Shown: in pieces, positions 1 through 7,488 of the stretch
How the letters are laid out: each line of letters opens with the position of its first letter
How positions within the stretch are numbered: the stretch's first letter is position 1
NCBI GenBank assembly: GCA_020029625.1
Contig: JAIBJP010000024.1
Coordinates: 1 to 15,785 of the forward strand
DNA: 15,785 nucleotides
Direction: 5' to 3'
Origin: Actinomycetota bacterium
GTDB taxonomy: Bacteria; Actinomycetota; Thermoleophilia; Gaiellales; Gaiellaceae
Made by a program: the position numbers and the translations under genes
The notes under the pieces: generated by a model
Databases searched by the model: none
The model's input: only the letters and a program-made list of their open reading frames with translations
What the model was told of the DNA's origin: nothing

Positions 1-1
1 C

Positions 2-1369
2 AACGTCGACGTCGACGCCGCGACCCGTCGGGGAATCGTTGTGGCGAACGCGCCGGAGTCCACGGTGGTCTCGGCCGCCGAGCACACGATCGGGCTTCTT
101 CTCGCGCTCTCCAGGTCGATCCCACAGGCCCACGCGAGCCTGAAGCAAGGGAACTGGGACCGCTCGCGCTTCGGAGGTCTGGAGCTTGCCGACAAGACGC
201 TCGGGCTGGCCGGCTTCGGCCGCATCGGGCAACAGGTTGCCCGCCGTGCGCGCGGCCTCGAGATGAACGTAGCGGCTTACGACCCCTATGTCGCCCCCGG
301 GCGGTTCCGGGAGCTCGGCGTGGAGCGCGCCGAGTCGCTCGAGGATCTCCTGAGGCGCTCGGACTTCCTCTCCCTCCATCTGACCCTCGCACCGGAGACC
401 TACCGGCTCATCGGGCGCGACCAGCTCGCCGTTGCGAGGGACGGAATCAGGATCGTGAACGCAGCGCGCGGCGAGCTCATCGACGAAGGGGCGCTGCTCG
501 AGGCGTTGCAGTCGGGGAAGGTCGCCGGAGCGGCGCTCGACGTCTTCTCCGCCGAGCCCTATTCCGGGCCGCTGCTCGAGCTCGACAACGTGGTCGTGAC
601 GCCGCACCTGGCGGCGTCTACGGAAGAGGCCCAGGACCGCGCGGGGATCATCGTCGCCGAGCAAGTGGCGGCGGCCCTCGAGGGGAGGCTCGTCACGAAC
701 GCCGTCAACCTCCCCGCTGTAGCCGCCGAGGACGCGGAGCACCTCGGCCCCTTCCTCCCGCTGGCGGCCAAGCTCGGCGCGCTCGCGGTCGAGCTCGCAG
801 GCGGCACGCCGACCCGGCTCGACCTCGCCTATCTCGGGGAGCTATCGGAGCACGACACCCGGCTGCTGACGGTTGCCGCCTTGAACGGCGTCTTTCAGGG
901 ACGCGCGGACCAGGCCGTCAACTACGTGAATGCTCCGCTTCTCGCCGAGGAACGCGGGATCGATGTCCGGGAGGAGCGCCGCCGCGCCTCCCGCGATTTC
1001 ACGAGCCTCATGCGCGTCACCGCCGTTTCCGGAGACGAGGAAGTCATGGTCGCGGGAACGACGCTGGGCCGCGACGACGAGCCGCGCCTCGTTCGGGCGC
1101 TCGGCTACGAGATCGAGATCGGGCTCGAGCCGCGCATGCTCTTCGTCGTCAACGACGACCGGCCCGGGATGATCGGCCGCCTGGGAACGATCCTCGGCGA
1201 AGCGGGCGTCAACATCGCGCACATGGCCGTGTCGCGGAATCGCCGGAGCGCGAAGGCTCTCATGGCGATCACGCTCGACAGCACGCCGGACGCGGATCTC
1301 CTCGAGCACCTTCGGAAGGAGCCCGGATTCGTCGAAGTTAGGTTCATCGCCCTGGAAATGGAGACGTGA
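2..1369 (+). CDS. serA: D-3-phosphoglycerate dehydrogenase, 5' end outside window
   Basis: NAD-dependent oxidation of 3-phosphoglycerate to 3-phosphohydroxypyruvate, first step of serine biosynthesis, cytosolic. The reading frame is open from base 2; GTG at 41 is an internal valine, because the codons before it already read NVDVDAATRRGIV, a conserved stretch of the family, so roughly 70 N-terminal residues are missing. Seen: Rossmann motif GFGRIG (codons 212-229), NAARGELID with the substrate-binding/catalytic Arg (about 467), the Glu of DVFSAEP (about 554) and catalytic His of TPHLAAS (about 605). A middle domain resembling the allosteric substrate-binding domain follows, then a C-terminal ACT domain (RMLFVVNDDRPGMIGRLGTI, from about 1133). 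This is the long three-domain form, where ACT normally confers serine feedback. The next gene starts 4 nt after the stop, so they are very probably co-transcribed. Confidence 0.95.
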   Translation, partial: NVDVDAATRRGIVVANAPESTVVSAAEHTIGLLLALSRSIPQAHASLKQGNWDRSRFGGLELADKTLGLAGFGRIGQQVARRARGLEMNVAAYDPYVAPGRFRELGVERAESLEDLLRRSDFLSLHLTLAPETYRLIGRDQLAVARDGIRIVNAARGELIDEGALLEALQSGKVAGAALDVFSAEPYSGPLLELDNVVVTPHLAASTEEAQDRAGIIVAEQVAAALEGRLVTNAVNLPAVAAEDAEHLGPFLPLAAKLGALAVELAGGTPTRLDLAYLGELSEHDTRLLTVAALNGVFQGRADQAVNYVNAPLLAEERGIDVREERRRASRDFTSLMRVTAVSGDEEVMVAGTTLGRDDEPRLVRALGYEIEIGLEPRMLFVVNDDRPGMIGRLGTILGEAGVNIAHMAVSRNRRSAKALMAITLDSTPDADLLEHLRKEPGFVEVRFIALEMET

Positions 1370-1373
1370 AAAT

Positions 1374-1865
1374 TTGACGCGTAGCGTATGGCCCGAGCCG
1401 GTGGAGAAAGTGGCGCGGTTCCTCCGCGACTCGATGGTCGAAGCGCGCGTGGAAGAGTTCTCCGACGGAACTCCGACCGCGGAGGATGCGGCCAACGCGG
1501 TCGGCTGCTCGCTCGGGCAGATCGTGAAGTCGCTCGTCTTCCTCTGCGACGGGCGTCCTATCCTCGTGCTCGTTCCGGGCGACCGGCGGGCCGATCCCTC
1601 CAAGGTTGGTGCGGCCGCGGGCTGCGCCAGGGCGAAGGTCGCGGGCGCCGACGACGTCCTGAAGGCGACGGGGTTCGAGCCGGGTGCGGTGGCGCCGTTT
1701 CCGCTCTCCGTGGTCAAGGAGGTCTTCGTCGACCACACCCTCCTGACGCACGAGGTCGTCTGGGTGGGCGCCGGATCGACTCGGCACATGGCCGCTCTGG
1801 CACCCGCCGACCTGGTCCGCATCACGCGCGCGACGGCTGTCGACGCCGTCGCGGAGAACCCCTAA
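1374..1865 (+). CDS. YbaK/ProX-family aminoacyl-tRNA deacylase
   Basis: 163-residue single-domain protein of the YbaK/EbsC (ProRS-associated) family. Members hydrolyse mischarged aminoacyl-tRNA in trans, for example Cys-tRNAPro or Ala-tRNAPro. Supporting motifs are GQIVKSLVF (residues 48-56, with the family's conserved Lys at 52), the TGFEPGAVAPFP signature (99-110) and the C-terminal VGAGSTRHMAALAPADL segment. Length is typical. The start is inferred as TTG at 1374: a GGAG at 1360-1363 lies 10 nt upstream inside the serA end, and this start gives a full-length domain. In-frame GTG at 1401 is the alternative. It sits 4 nt after serA and 15 nt before ilvE, so it appears to be an operon member, but which tRNA it clears cannot be read from the sequence. 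Confidence 0.88.
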   Translation: MTRSVWPEPVEKVARFLRDSMVEARVEEFSDGTPTAEDAANAVGCSLGQIVKSLVFLCDGRPILVLVPGDRRADPSKVGAAAGCARAKVAGADDVLKATGFEPGAVAPFPLSVVKEVFVDHTLLTHEVVWVGAGSTRHMAALAPADLVRITRATAVDAVAENP

Positions 1866-1880
1866 CCTTAGGAAGGCCGC

Positions 1881-2813
1881 ATGCAAGAGACCGAGAAGAT
1901 CTGGTTCAACGGCGAGCTCGTCGACTGGGCCGACGCGAAGATTCACGTCGGCGCCCACGCCCTCCACTACGGCTCGGGCGTCTTCGAGGGCATCCGCTGC
2001 TACGAGACGGCGACCGGCCCGGCCGTCTTCCGGCTCACCGACCATCTCAAGCGGCTCTCCAACTCGGCGAAGCTCCTGCACATGGAGCTCCCGTATTCGG
2101 TCGAGGAGCTTCGGGCCGCGAGCCACGAGGTGATCGGGGCCCACGGGCTGGCCGAGTGCTACCTGCGCCCGATTGCCTTCTACGGCTACGGAGAGCTGGG
2201 CGTCCATCCCGGAAGGAACCCCGTCGACGTCGCGATCATGAGCTGGCCGTGGGGCGCCTACCTCGGTGAGGAAGCGCTGACGCAGGGAATCCGCGCGAAG
2301 GTCTCCTCGTGGAAGCGCGTCGGACCGAACACGATTCCGCACGTCTCGAAGGCGACGGGGATCTACCTCAATTCGATGCTCGCGGTTATCGAGGCCACCC
2401 AAGGCGGTTACGACGAGGCCATCCTCCTGACGGACGACGGCTATGTCGCCGACGGCTCGGGCGAGAACATCTTCCTCGTCAAGGACGAGATTCTCTCGAC
2501 GCCGGACCTCTCGGCCTCGATCCTCCCCGGGATCACGCGGGACACCGTGATGGAGATCGCCGGGGCTCTCGGCTATGCAGTCCACGAGCGCACGATCATT
2601 CGCTCCGACCTTCATCTCGCGGACGAGGTGTTCATGTGCGGCACCGCTGCGGAGGTCACGCCTGTGCGCTCGATCGACGACCACGAGATCGGGCCCCCGG
2701 GGCCGATCACGAAGGCGATTCAATCAACCTTTTTCGAGGTCGTTCGCGGCCGCGACGAACGCTGGTCACGCTGGCTCGATTACGCGGAGAAGGCTCCGAC
2801 CCCGGGGTCTTGA
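1881..2813 (+). CDS. ilvE: Branched-chain amino acid aminotransferase
   Basis: PLP-dependent fold-type IV aminotransferase that interconverts branched-chain 2-oxoacids and Leu/Ile/Val with glutamate. 310 residues, the usual length. N-terminal WFNGELVDWADAKIHVGAHALHYGSGVFEGIRCY is diagnostic for the family. The PLP-binding lysine is Lys157 in VSKATGIYLNS (codon 2349-2351), and the cofactor-contacting Glu195 lies in DGSGENIF. LPGITRDTVMEIA and CGTAAEVTPVRSID follow at the expected positions. ATG is preceded by AGGAAGG at 1870-1876, 4 nt away, a clear ribosome binding site. It ends just before the palindromic segment at the start of the next aminotransferase. D-amino-acid aminotransferase and ADC lyase share the fold, but the motifs favour IlvE. 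Confidence 0.95.
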   Translation: MQETEKIWFNGELVDWADAKIHVGAHALHYGSGVFEGIRCYETATGPAVFRLTDHLKRLSNSAKLLHMELPYSVEELRAASHEVIGAHGLAECYLRPIAFYGYGELGVHPGRNPVDVAIMSWPWGAYLGEEALTQGIRAKVSSWKRVGPNTIPHVSKATGIYLNSMLAVIEATQGGYDEAILLTDDGYVADGSGENIFLVKDEILSTPDLSASILPGITRDTVMEIAGALGYAVHERTIIRSDLHLADEVFMCGTAAEVTPVRSIDDHEIGPPGPITKAIQSTFFEVVRGRDERWSRWLDYAEKAPTPGS

Positions 2814-2816
2814 CGG

Positions 2817-2977
2817 CGGAGGCGTGAGCCGACGCGTGGAGGGGGTCGGGGGGAACCGGGAGGTTCCCCCTCGGAGCGGGTTGGGCGAAAAAGCCGACCC
2901 GTCTGTGCCGGAAGAAGGGGGTCCGTGGGGGAAACATGGTTTCCCCCACGGGAGCGAGCCGGAGGCGAAGCGACGCG
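2817..2977. repeat. Palindromic segment: three hairpins between near-direct repeats
   Basis: Hairpin 1: GGGGGAACC (2849-2857) / GGTTCCCCC (2862-2870), loop GGGA. Hairpin 2: CGGGT (2877-2881) / ACCCG (2897-2901) with further inner pairs and an A-rich loop. Hairpin 3: 13 bp, 2923-2935 with 2939-2951, loop ATG. Arms of hairpins 1 and 3 are related (GGGGGAACC against GGGGGAAAC), so the left arm of 1 can also pair with the right arm of 3. The segment is flanked by similar sequences at 2817-2836 and 2960-2977 (CGGAGGCG, a short variable stretch, then GACGCG). No T-run follows, so these are not ordinary terminators. The frame of the following aminotransferase stays open throughout. Possibly a miniature palindromic element inserted at a gene start; no transposase is seen. 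Confidence 0.7.
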
Positions 2978-4080
2978 AGATCGCGCTTTCCGCTCCCTGG
3001 CTCGGGGAGCGGGAGGAGGAGCTCGTCCTCGCGGTGCTGCGCTCCGGGCGCTTGTCCCTCGGGCCGGCGCTCGACCGCTTCGAGCTCGCCCTGGCAGCGC
3101 GCGTTGCCTCCCCGCACGCTGCCGCGGTCTCGAGCGGAACTGCCGGCCTTCACCTCGCCGTTCGGCTGGCGGGCCTCGGCCCCGGCGACGAGGTGATCAC
3201 GACCCCGTTCTCGTTCGTCGCCTCGGCGAACTGCATCCTCTACGAAGGAGCGACGCCGGTCTTCGCAGACGTCGATCCGCAAACGCTCAACTTGGATCCC
3301 AACGCAGTCGAGGCCGCCCTGACCGAGCGGACGAAGGGCATCGTCGCGGTGGACATCTTCGGCTACCCGGCGGAGCTCGAAGAGCTCGCGAGAATCGCCG
3401 AGGAGCACGGGCTCGCCCTGATCGAGGACGCCTGCCAGGCCCTCGGCGCGGAGTATCGTGGCCGCCCGCTCGGGTCTTTCGGCCATCCGACGATCTTCGC
3501 CTTCTATCCGAACAAGCAGATGACGACGGGGGAGGGCGGGGCGGTCGCCGTCGCGGCGGAAGAGGACTGGGAGCTCCTGAAGAGCCTCTCGAACCAGGGC
3601 AGGACGGACTCGGGCGAGTGGTTGACCCACGGTCACCTCGGGTTCAATTACCGCCTCGACGACATCTCCGCGGCCGTCGGGCTCGCCCAGCTCGAGAAGC
3701 TCGACGCCATCCTCGAGCTCCGGGGCGAGGTTGCCGCGCGATATGGGGAGCTCATCGAGTCACTCGACGGCGTCGAGGCGCCGCTCCCGGACGACGAGGA
3801 CCACCGCCGCTCCTGGTTCGTCTACGTCGTTCGGCTAGCCGACGAACTCGACCGCAACGCGGTGATGGTGCGCCTCGGCGAGCAGGGGATCGCCAGCAAG
3901 CCGTACCTACCTTCGATCCACCTCCAGCCGTACTGGCGGGAGCGGTTCGGGACGGGAGAGGGGATGTACCCGGTCTCCGAGAGCGCGAGCCGGCACTCAC
4001 TCGCACTCCCCTTTCACACGCGGCTTACGGCCGGCGAGCAAGAGCGCGTCGTCGACGCACTAGCCCGGGCTGTCGCCTGA
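2836..4080 (+). CDS. DegT/DnrJ/EryC1/StrS-family aminotransferase, start uncertain
   Basis: PLP-dependent fold-type I aminotransferase of the sugar-aminotransferase family, which usually aminates keto-sugar nucleotides for surface polysaccharides or secondary metabolites. Conserved homology begins at about 2974 (REIALSAPWLGEREEELV) and runs to the stop. Seen: SSGTAGLHLAVRLAG for phosphate binding, EDACQALGAEY with the pyridine-contacting Asp (codon 3427), and the Schiff-base Lys in FYPNKQMTTGEGG (codon 3514). GFNYRLDDISAAVGLAQL is typical. No ATG, GTG or TTG lies in frame between 2908 and the start of homology. Candidates are GTG 2824, GTG 2836 (GGAGG at 2818-2822, 13 nt upstream), TTG 2881 (GGAG 4 nt upstream) and GTG 2905 (no binding site). 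The chosen start gives a 46-residue low-complexity N-terminal extension encoded by the hairpin segment. Substrate unknown; no sugar genes lie nearby. Confidence 0.85.
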   Translation: MEGVGGNREVPPRSGLGEKADPSVPEEGGPWGKHGFPHGSEPEAKRREIALSAPWLGEREEELVLAVLRSGRLSLGPALDRFELALAARVASPHAAAVSSGTAGLHLAVRLAGLGPGDEVITTPFSFVASANCILYEGATPVFADVDPQTLNLDPNAVEAALTERTKGIVAVDIFGYPAELEELARIAEEHGLALIEDACQALGAEYRGRPLGSFGHPTIFAFYPNKQMTTGEGGAVAVAAEEDWELLKSLSNQGRTDSGEWLTHGHLGFNYRLDDISAAVGLAQLEKLDAILELRGEVAARYGELIESLDGVEAPLPDDEDHRRSWFVYVVRLADELDRNAVMVRLGEQGIASKPYLPSIHLQPYWRERFGTGEGMYPVSESASRHSLALPFHTRLTAGEQERVVDALARAVA

Positions 4081-4107
4081 GCCCCCGGTTCCCAGGCGCC
4101 GGGTTGC

Positions 4108-4113
4108 GATAAT
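4108..4113 (+). promoter_or_regulatory. Possible -10 element for a leaderless transcript
   Basis: GATAAT matches the sigma70-type -10 consensus at 5 of 6 bases and ends 6 nt before GTG 4120, where transcription would be expected to begin. There is no Shine-Dalgarno upstream of that GTG. No convincing -35 was found at the usual distance, so this is a suggestion based on spacing. Confidence 0.4.
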
Positions 4114-4119
4114 CAGCGC

Positions 4120-4479
4120 GTGGCAGATGGACCTCCAACGATGGTCTTCCTCGGATTCGGGAAGTTCGCGCGCGCGGACAAGATCTACGCGATGGAGCCG
4201 CTCACGGGCGGCGATCGCGGCGGCGGGCGTCGCACGCGCGTGTGGGTCGAAGGGATCGCCGAGCCAATCATCGCCTCGCGGACCGAGCGCTCCATCCTCG
4301 CGGAGATGGGCATACGCGATGCGATCCGCCCGCAGCTGATCGACGACGCCATCGCCCTCGCGGAGCGGATCGTCGAAGACGCGGACAAGGGGCGCGTGGA
4401 CCTGGCCGATCTGGGCCGTCGCGCGAGGCGCCTTCTCGAGTCCACGGCGAAGCCAGGCTCCGCCGACCCCCTGTTTTGA
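4120..4479 (+). CDS. RemA-like DUF370-family protein
   Basis: 119-residue protein. Its N-terminal half reads MVFLGFGKFARADKIYAMEPL, then GRRTRVWVEGIAEPIIASRTERSIL, which resembles DUF370/RemA in the GFG opening and the GRRTR strand. Bacillus RemA is a small ring-forming DNA-binding regulator of biofilm matrix genes. Here the helix that in RemA lies between the first strand pair and GRRTR seems about 15 residues shorter, and a charged helical tail of about 45 residues (RDAIRPQLIDDAIALAERIVEDADKG onward) is added. Start GTG 4120 fits a leaderless transcript; ATG 4141 is the alternative and would place GFG closer to the N-terminus. The stop overlaps the start of the DNA glycosylase gene. Function here is unproven; similarity was recognised from motifs only. 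Confidence 0.7.
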   Translation: MADGPPTMVFLGFGKFARADKIYAMEPLTGGDRGGGRRTRVWVEGIAEPIIASRTERSILAEMGIRDAIRPQLIDDAIALAERIVEDADKGRVDLADLGRRARRLLESTAKPGSADPLF

Positions 4480-5069
4480 GTTTCGCTCCGCTCGGGCGCG
4501 ATTTCTTCGCTCGCAGCGTGCACGACGTCGCGCCGGACCTCGTTGGCTGCACGCTGCTCGTGGACGGAGTGGGCGGGACGGTCGTCGAGGTCGAGGCCTA
4601 CGACCACGAGGACCCAGCCAGCCACGGGTTTCGCGGTCGCACCGAGAGGAACCGATCCATGTTCGGCCCGCCGGGTCTCGCGTACGTCTACCGCTCGTAC
4701 GGCGTCCACTGGTGTCTGAACCTCGTCTGTGAGGACGAGGGAGTCGCCTCGGCGGTGCTCGTTCGCGCGGTGGAGCCCACCGACGGCCTCGAGCGGATGC
4801 GCGCGCGCCGGGGAGCCGAGGATCCCCGGCTCCTCTGCTCCGGGCCCGGGAGGCTCTGCCAGGCGCTCGGCGTCACGGGCGGCCACGACGGGATGTCCGT
4901 CGACCGGCCTCCCTTTGAGCTCTTCCCGGCCGCAGGCAGAGTCGAGATCGTCACCGGACCTCGTGTGGGGATCACTCAGGCTGCCGACCTGCCGTGGCGC
5001 TACGGGCTGGCGGACTCCCGCTTCGTGAGCCGCGGGTTCGCGGTCAGGCCCGCCCGACGATCAGCCTGA
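4476..5069 (+). CDS. DNA-3-methyladenine glycosylase (AAG/MPG type)
   Basis: 197-residue base-excision repair enzyme that removes alkylated and deaminated purines such as 3-methyladenine and hypoxanthine. The family signature is complete: VVEVEAYDHEDPASHG carries Glu40 (the equivalent of human AAG Glu125), Tyr42 and His50; RNRSMFGPPGLAYVYRSYGVHWCLN carries the base-stacking Tyr75 and Asn82; CSGPGRLCQALGVT follows. Start is TTG at 4476, whose bases overlap the TGA of the RemA-like gene (TTGA), implying translational coupling; it gives PLGRDFFARS at the expected N-terminus. The 3' end overlaps the convergent PBP gene by 26 bp. Length is normal for bacterial members. Confidence 0.94.
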   Translation: MSFAPLGRDFFARSVHDVAPDLVGCTLLVDGVGGTVVEVEAYDHEDPASHGFRGRTERNRSMFGPPGLAYVYRSYGVHWCLNLVCEDEGVASAVLVRAVEPTDGLERMRARRGAEDPRLLCSGPGRLCQALGVTGGHDGMSVDRPPFELFPAAGRVEIVTGPRVGITQAADLPWRYGLADSRFVSRGFAVRPARRSA

Positions 5070-7467
5070 CCGTCATGTTGCGGGCAGCCGCGAGCCCCGC
5101 GCGGGGGTACTGAGCGAGAACGACGCCGCTCTTCCCGTCCGCGAAGGCCTCTACGAGCCCGGCGATGTCCCGCGCGGCCAGGCGGTGTCGCGCGGTCGCG
5201 ATGCTGAGGCCGACCACGTCCGGGATGCGACCGTTCGTCGGCTTGGGAAGGACGATGCGGACCGTGTCCCAGGTGGACAAGGTCCCGCGGATGGGGAACT
5301 GGTCCACCACACGTCCGAGGCGCTCTCCCGGCTGCGCAGGACGCGTGATGACCTCGGGTGTCAGCGGCATGCTGAGGAGCCGGGCCCGCGCGTCCCCCAG
5401 GCGGGCGCCGACGACTCGCGGGACGTCCACCTCGTTGGGCTTGCAAGGCGCCTTCTCCGAGGGCCCGAAGCCGGCGACGTACATGATCGTGCGGCTGTCC
5501 TGGCAGTTGCCGTTGTCGATGTACCAGTGGCTGTTCCGATAGACGACATGGCGGGGAACGGCGTACTGGGCCTGCGGGGCCGCAAAGTACTCCGGCGGTT
5601 CGCCGAGCTTGCGCAGAGCCCTCGCTTCGAACTCCTTCCAGATCAGCGAAGGGAAGGTGCCGCCGGCGACGGGCAGACCCTCGAATTGCGTGAGCATCGG
5701 CTTCAGCTTGTTGGGATATCCGACCCAGACCGCCGTGACGAGCTGCGGCGTGTAGCCGACGAACCAGGCGTCACCGTAGTTCTCCGTCGTACCGGTCTTG
5801 CCGGCGGCGGGGCGATCGTCGAGGGCGGCGCGCCTCCCCGTTCCGCTGCGAACGACGTCCTCGAGCATCGACGTGAGGATCGCGTTCTGGTTGGGATCGA
5901 ACACGGGACGCTCGACGGGCTCGTTCCGGTCGACGCGCTTCCCCTCCACGACGCGCATGACGGCGCGCGGCCGGTTGCCGAGCAGCGAGCCGTCGATCCG
6001 CTCGCCGCCGTTGGCGAAGGTTCCGAAGGCCCGAGCCATCTCCAGCGGATTGACCGCGTTCACGCCGAGACCGATGGCGAAGTAGTCGTCGAGATGGCTC
6101 GCGATGCCGAGGCGTCTCGCCATGCGCGCGACACTCTTCGGGCCGACTTGCGCCGTCAGCTGCGCGTAGACCGCGTTGTCCGAGAAGGTCGTCGCGTCGT
6201 TGAGGTCGATCGTCCCGAGGTACGCGTTCTCGTAGTTGTTCACCGCCCAGAGCTTGTCGCCCAGGTTGATCACCGTCGGCTTCGACGTGAAGGTGGTCTG
6301 CGGTGAGATCCCCTGGGAGAGCGCGGTTGCGAGGACGAACGGCTTGAAGGCCGAGCCGGCCTGGCGCTCCCCCTGCACGGCGAGGTTGAACTGGCTCTTG
6401 TGGAAATTGCGCCCGCCGACCATGGCGAGGACGCGGCCGTCGCGAGGATCGATCGCGACCAGAGACGCGGCGGGGCCGTGCCTGTCCGGCAGCAACTTCT
6501 TGATCGCGTCCTCGGCGAGCCTCTGGATCTCGAGGTCGATCGACGTGTAGATCTTCAGCCCGGCCCCGAAGACGGTTCCGGACCCGTAGTAGGGAACGAG
6601 CTGTTGCTTCACGTATTCAGCGAAATAGGGCTGGCGGCTCTTCCCCGCAGGGAGGCGAACGTTCTTCGCCTTGGGGAGTGGCGCGCGGTTCGCGTCGACG
6701 GCGTCCTTCCGGGTGATCAACCCCTGCTGGACCATGAGGTTGAGCACGGTCGCGCGTCGCAGCCGCGCCCGTGACGGGTTCTCGACGGGGTCGTACGCAC
6801 CCGGGCTGGCCGGCAGGCCGGCGAGGAGAGCAGCCTGCGGAAGCGTCAGTCTCGAGGCGTGGCTGTGGAAGTAGACGCGGGCGGCCATCTCGACCCCATA
6901 CGCGCCGTTCCCGAAGTAGATGGTGTTCAGGTAGGCGGTGAGGATCCGGTCCTTCGACCACCGCCGCTCGAGCTGCCAGGCGAGCGCAGCCTCCTTGAGC
7001 TTGCGGCTAATCGTCCGCTCCCGTTTCGTGTACGTGTTCTTGACGAACTGCTGCGTGATGGTCGACCCGCCCTGGACGAGCTTCTTGTTCCGGACGTCCG
7101 CCCAGACCGCGCGCATGATCCCCTTGACGTCGACGCCGCGGTGCTCCCAGAAGCGCCGGTCTTCGACCGACACGATGGCCTGCTTCATCACCGGGGCGAT
7201 CTCGTTCGAGTTGACGACGACGCGGCTCTCGTCCCCGTGAAGGACGGCGAGCACAGTCTTGCCGTCCGAGGCGTAGATGTAGCCGAGCTGCTCGACTTGC
7301 TTCGTCTTCGTCGGCTCGAGCGCGGCGAGGTCGCTCGCCACGGCGCTCACGAGGCCGAAGGCGAACGCCACGAAGGAGACAACGAAGAGAAGAAGGAGGA
7401 GGGTGAGGAACCGGAGCTTGCGGATCCTGCGCCGCTTGGGCGCCTTGCTGCGCTTGCGAAACAGCAC
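5044..7467 (-). CDS. Class A penicillin-binding protein with two C-terminal PASTA domains
   Basis: Bifunctional peptidoglycan synthase, 807 residues, anchored by one N-terminal membrane segment (about 19-45) after a basic cytoplasmic tail (FRKRSKAPKRRRIRK). Glycosyltransferase domain about 60-255: catalytic Glu102 in SVEDRRFWEHRG, GGSTITQQ (133-140), and RILTAYLNTIYFGNGAYGV. Transpeptidase domain about 330-620: SxxK is Ser372-Lys375 in GSAFKPF, SxN is SDN 429-431, and KTG is 557-559. A Cys-containing linker (NGNCQ to APCKPNEVD, 654-679) leads to two PASTA repeats (about 681-742 and 747-806). Start is GTG at 7467; the ribosome binding site is weak. It begins 21 nt after the anti-sigma stop, so it is probably the third gene of the sigma/anti-sigma transcript. 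The gene converges on, and overlaps, the glycosylase gene. Confidence 0.95.
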   Translation of the reverse strand: MLFRKRSKAPKRRRIRKLRFLTLLLLLFVVSFVAFAFGLVSAVASDLAALEPTKTKQVEQLGYIYASDGKTVLAVLHGDESRVVVNSNEIAPVMKQAIVSVEDRRFWEHRGVDVKGIMRAVWADVRNKKLVQGGSTITQQFVKNTYTKRERTISRKLKEAALAWQLERRWSKDRILTAYLNTIYFGNGAYGVEMAARVYFHSHASRLTLPQAALLAGLPASPGAYDPVENPSRARLRRATVLNLMVQQGLITRKDAVDANRAPLPKAKNVRLPAGKSRQPYFAEYVKQQLVPYYGSGTVFGAGLKIYTSIDLEIQRLAEDAIKKLLPDRHGPAASLVAIDPRDGRVLAMVGGRNFHKSQFNLAVQGERQAGSAFKPFVLATALSQGISPQTTFTSKPTVINLGDKLWAVNNYENAYLGTIDLNDATTFSDNAVYAQLTAQVGPKSVARMARRLGIASHLDDYFAIGLGVNAVNPLEMARAFGTFANGGERIDGSLLGNRPRAVMRVVEGKRVDRNEPVERPVFDPNQNAILTSMLEDVVRSGTGRRAALDDRPAAGKTGTTENYGDAWFVGYTPQLVTAVWVGYPNKLKPMLTQFEGLPVAGGTFPSLIWKEFEARALRKLGEPPEYFAAPQAQYAVPRHVVYRNSHWYIDNGNCQDSRTIMYVAGFGPSEKAPCKPNEVDVPRVVGARLGDARARLLSMPLTPEVITRPAQPGERLGRVVDQFPIRGTLSTWDTVRIVLPKPTNGRIPDVVGLSIATARHRLAARDIAGLVEAFADGKSGVVLAQYPRAGLAAARNMTVRLIVGRA

Positions 7468-7488
7468 GAAGCGCCTGAGTCTAGTGCG

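Noticed and set aside
41..43. GTG as the start of the dehydrogenase
   Set aside because: The frame is open to the window edge and the preceding codons encode conserved SerA sequence, so the gene is truncated by the window, not begun here.
1344..2723. - strand open frame opposite the deacylase and ilvE genes
   Set aside because: No recognisable motif and it lies opposite clear family members; a shadow frame.
2936..2938. ATG in the loop of hairpin 3 as start of the aminotransferase
   Set aside because: It is in a different frame (frame 2) from the aminotransferase (frame 1).
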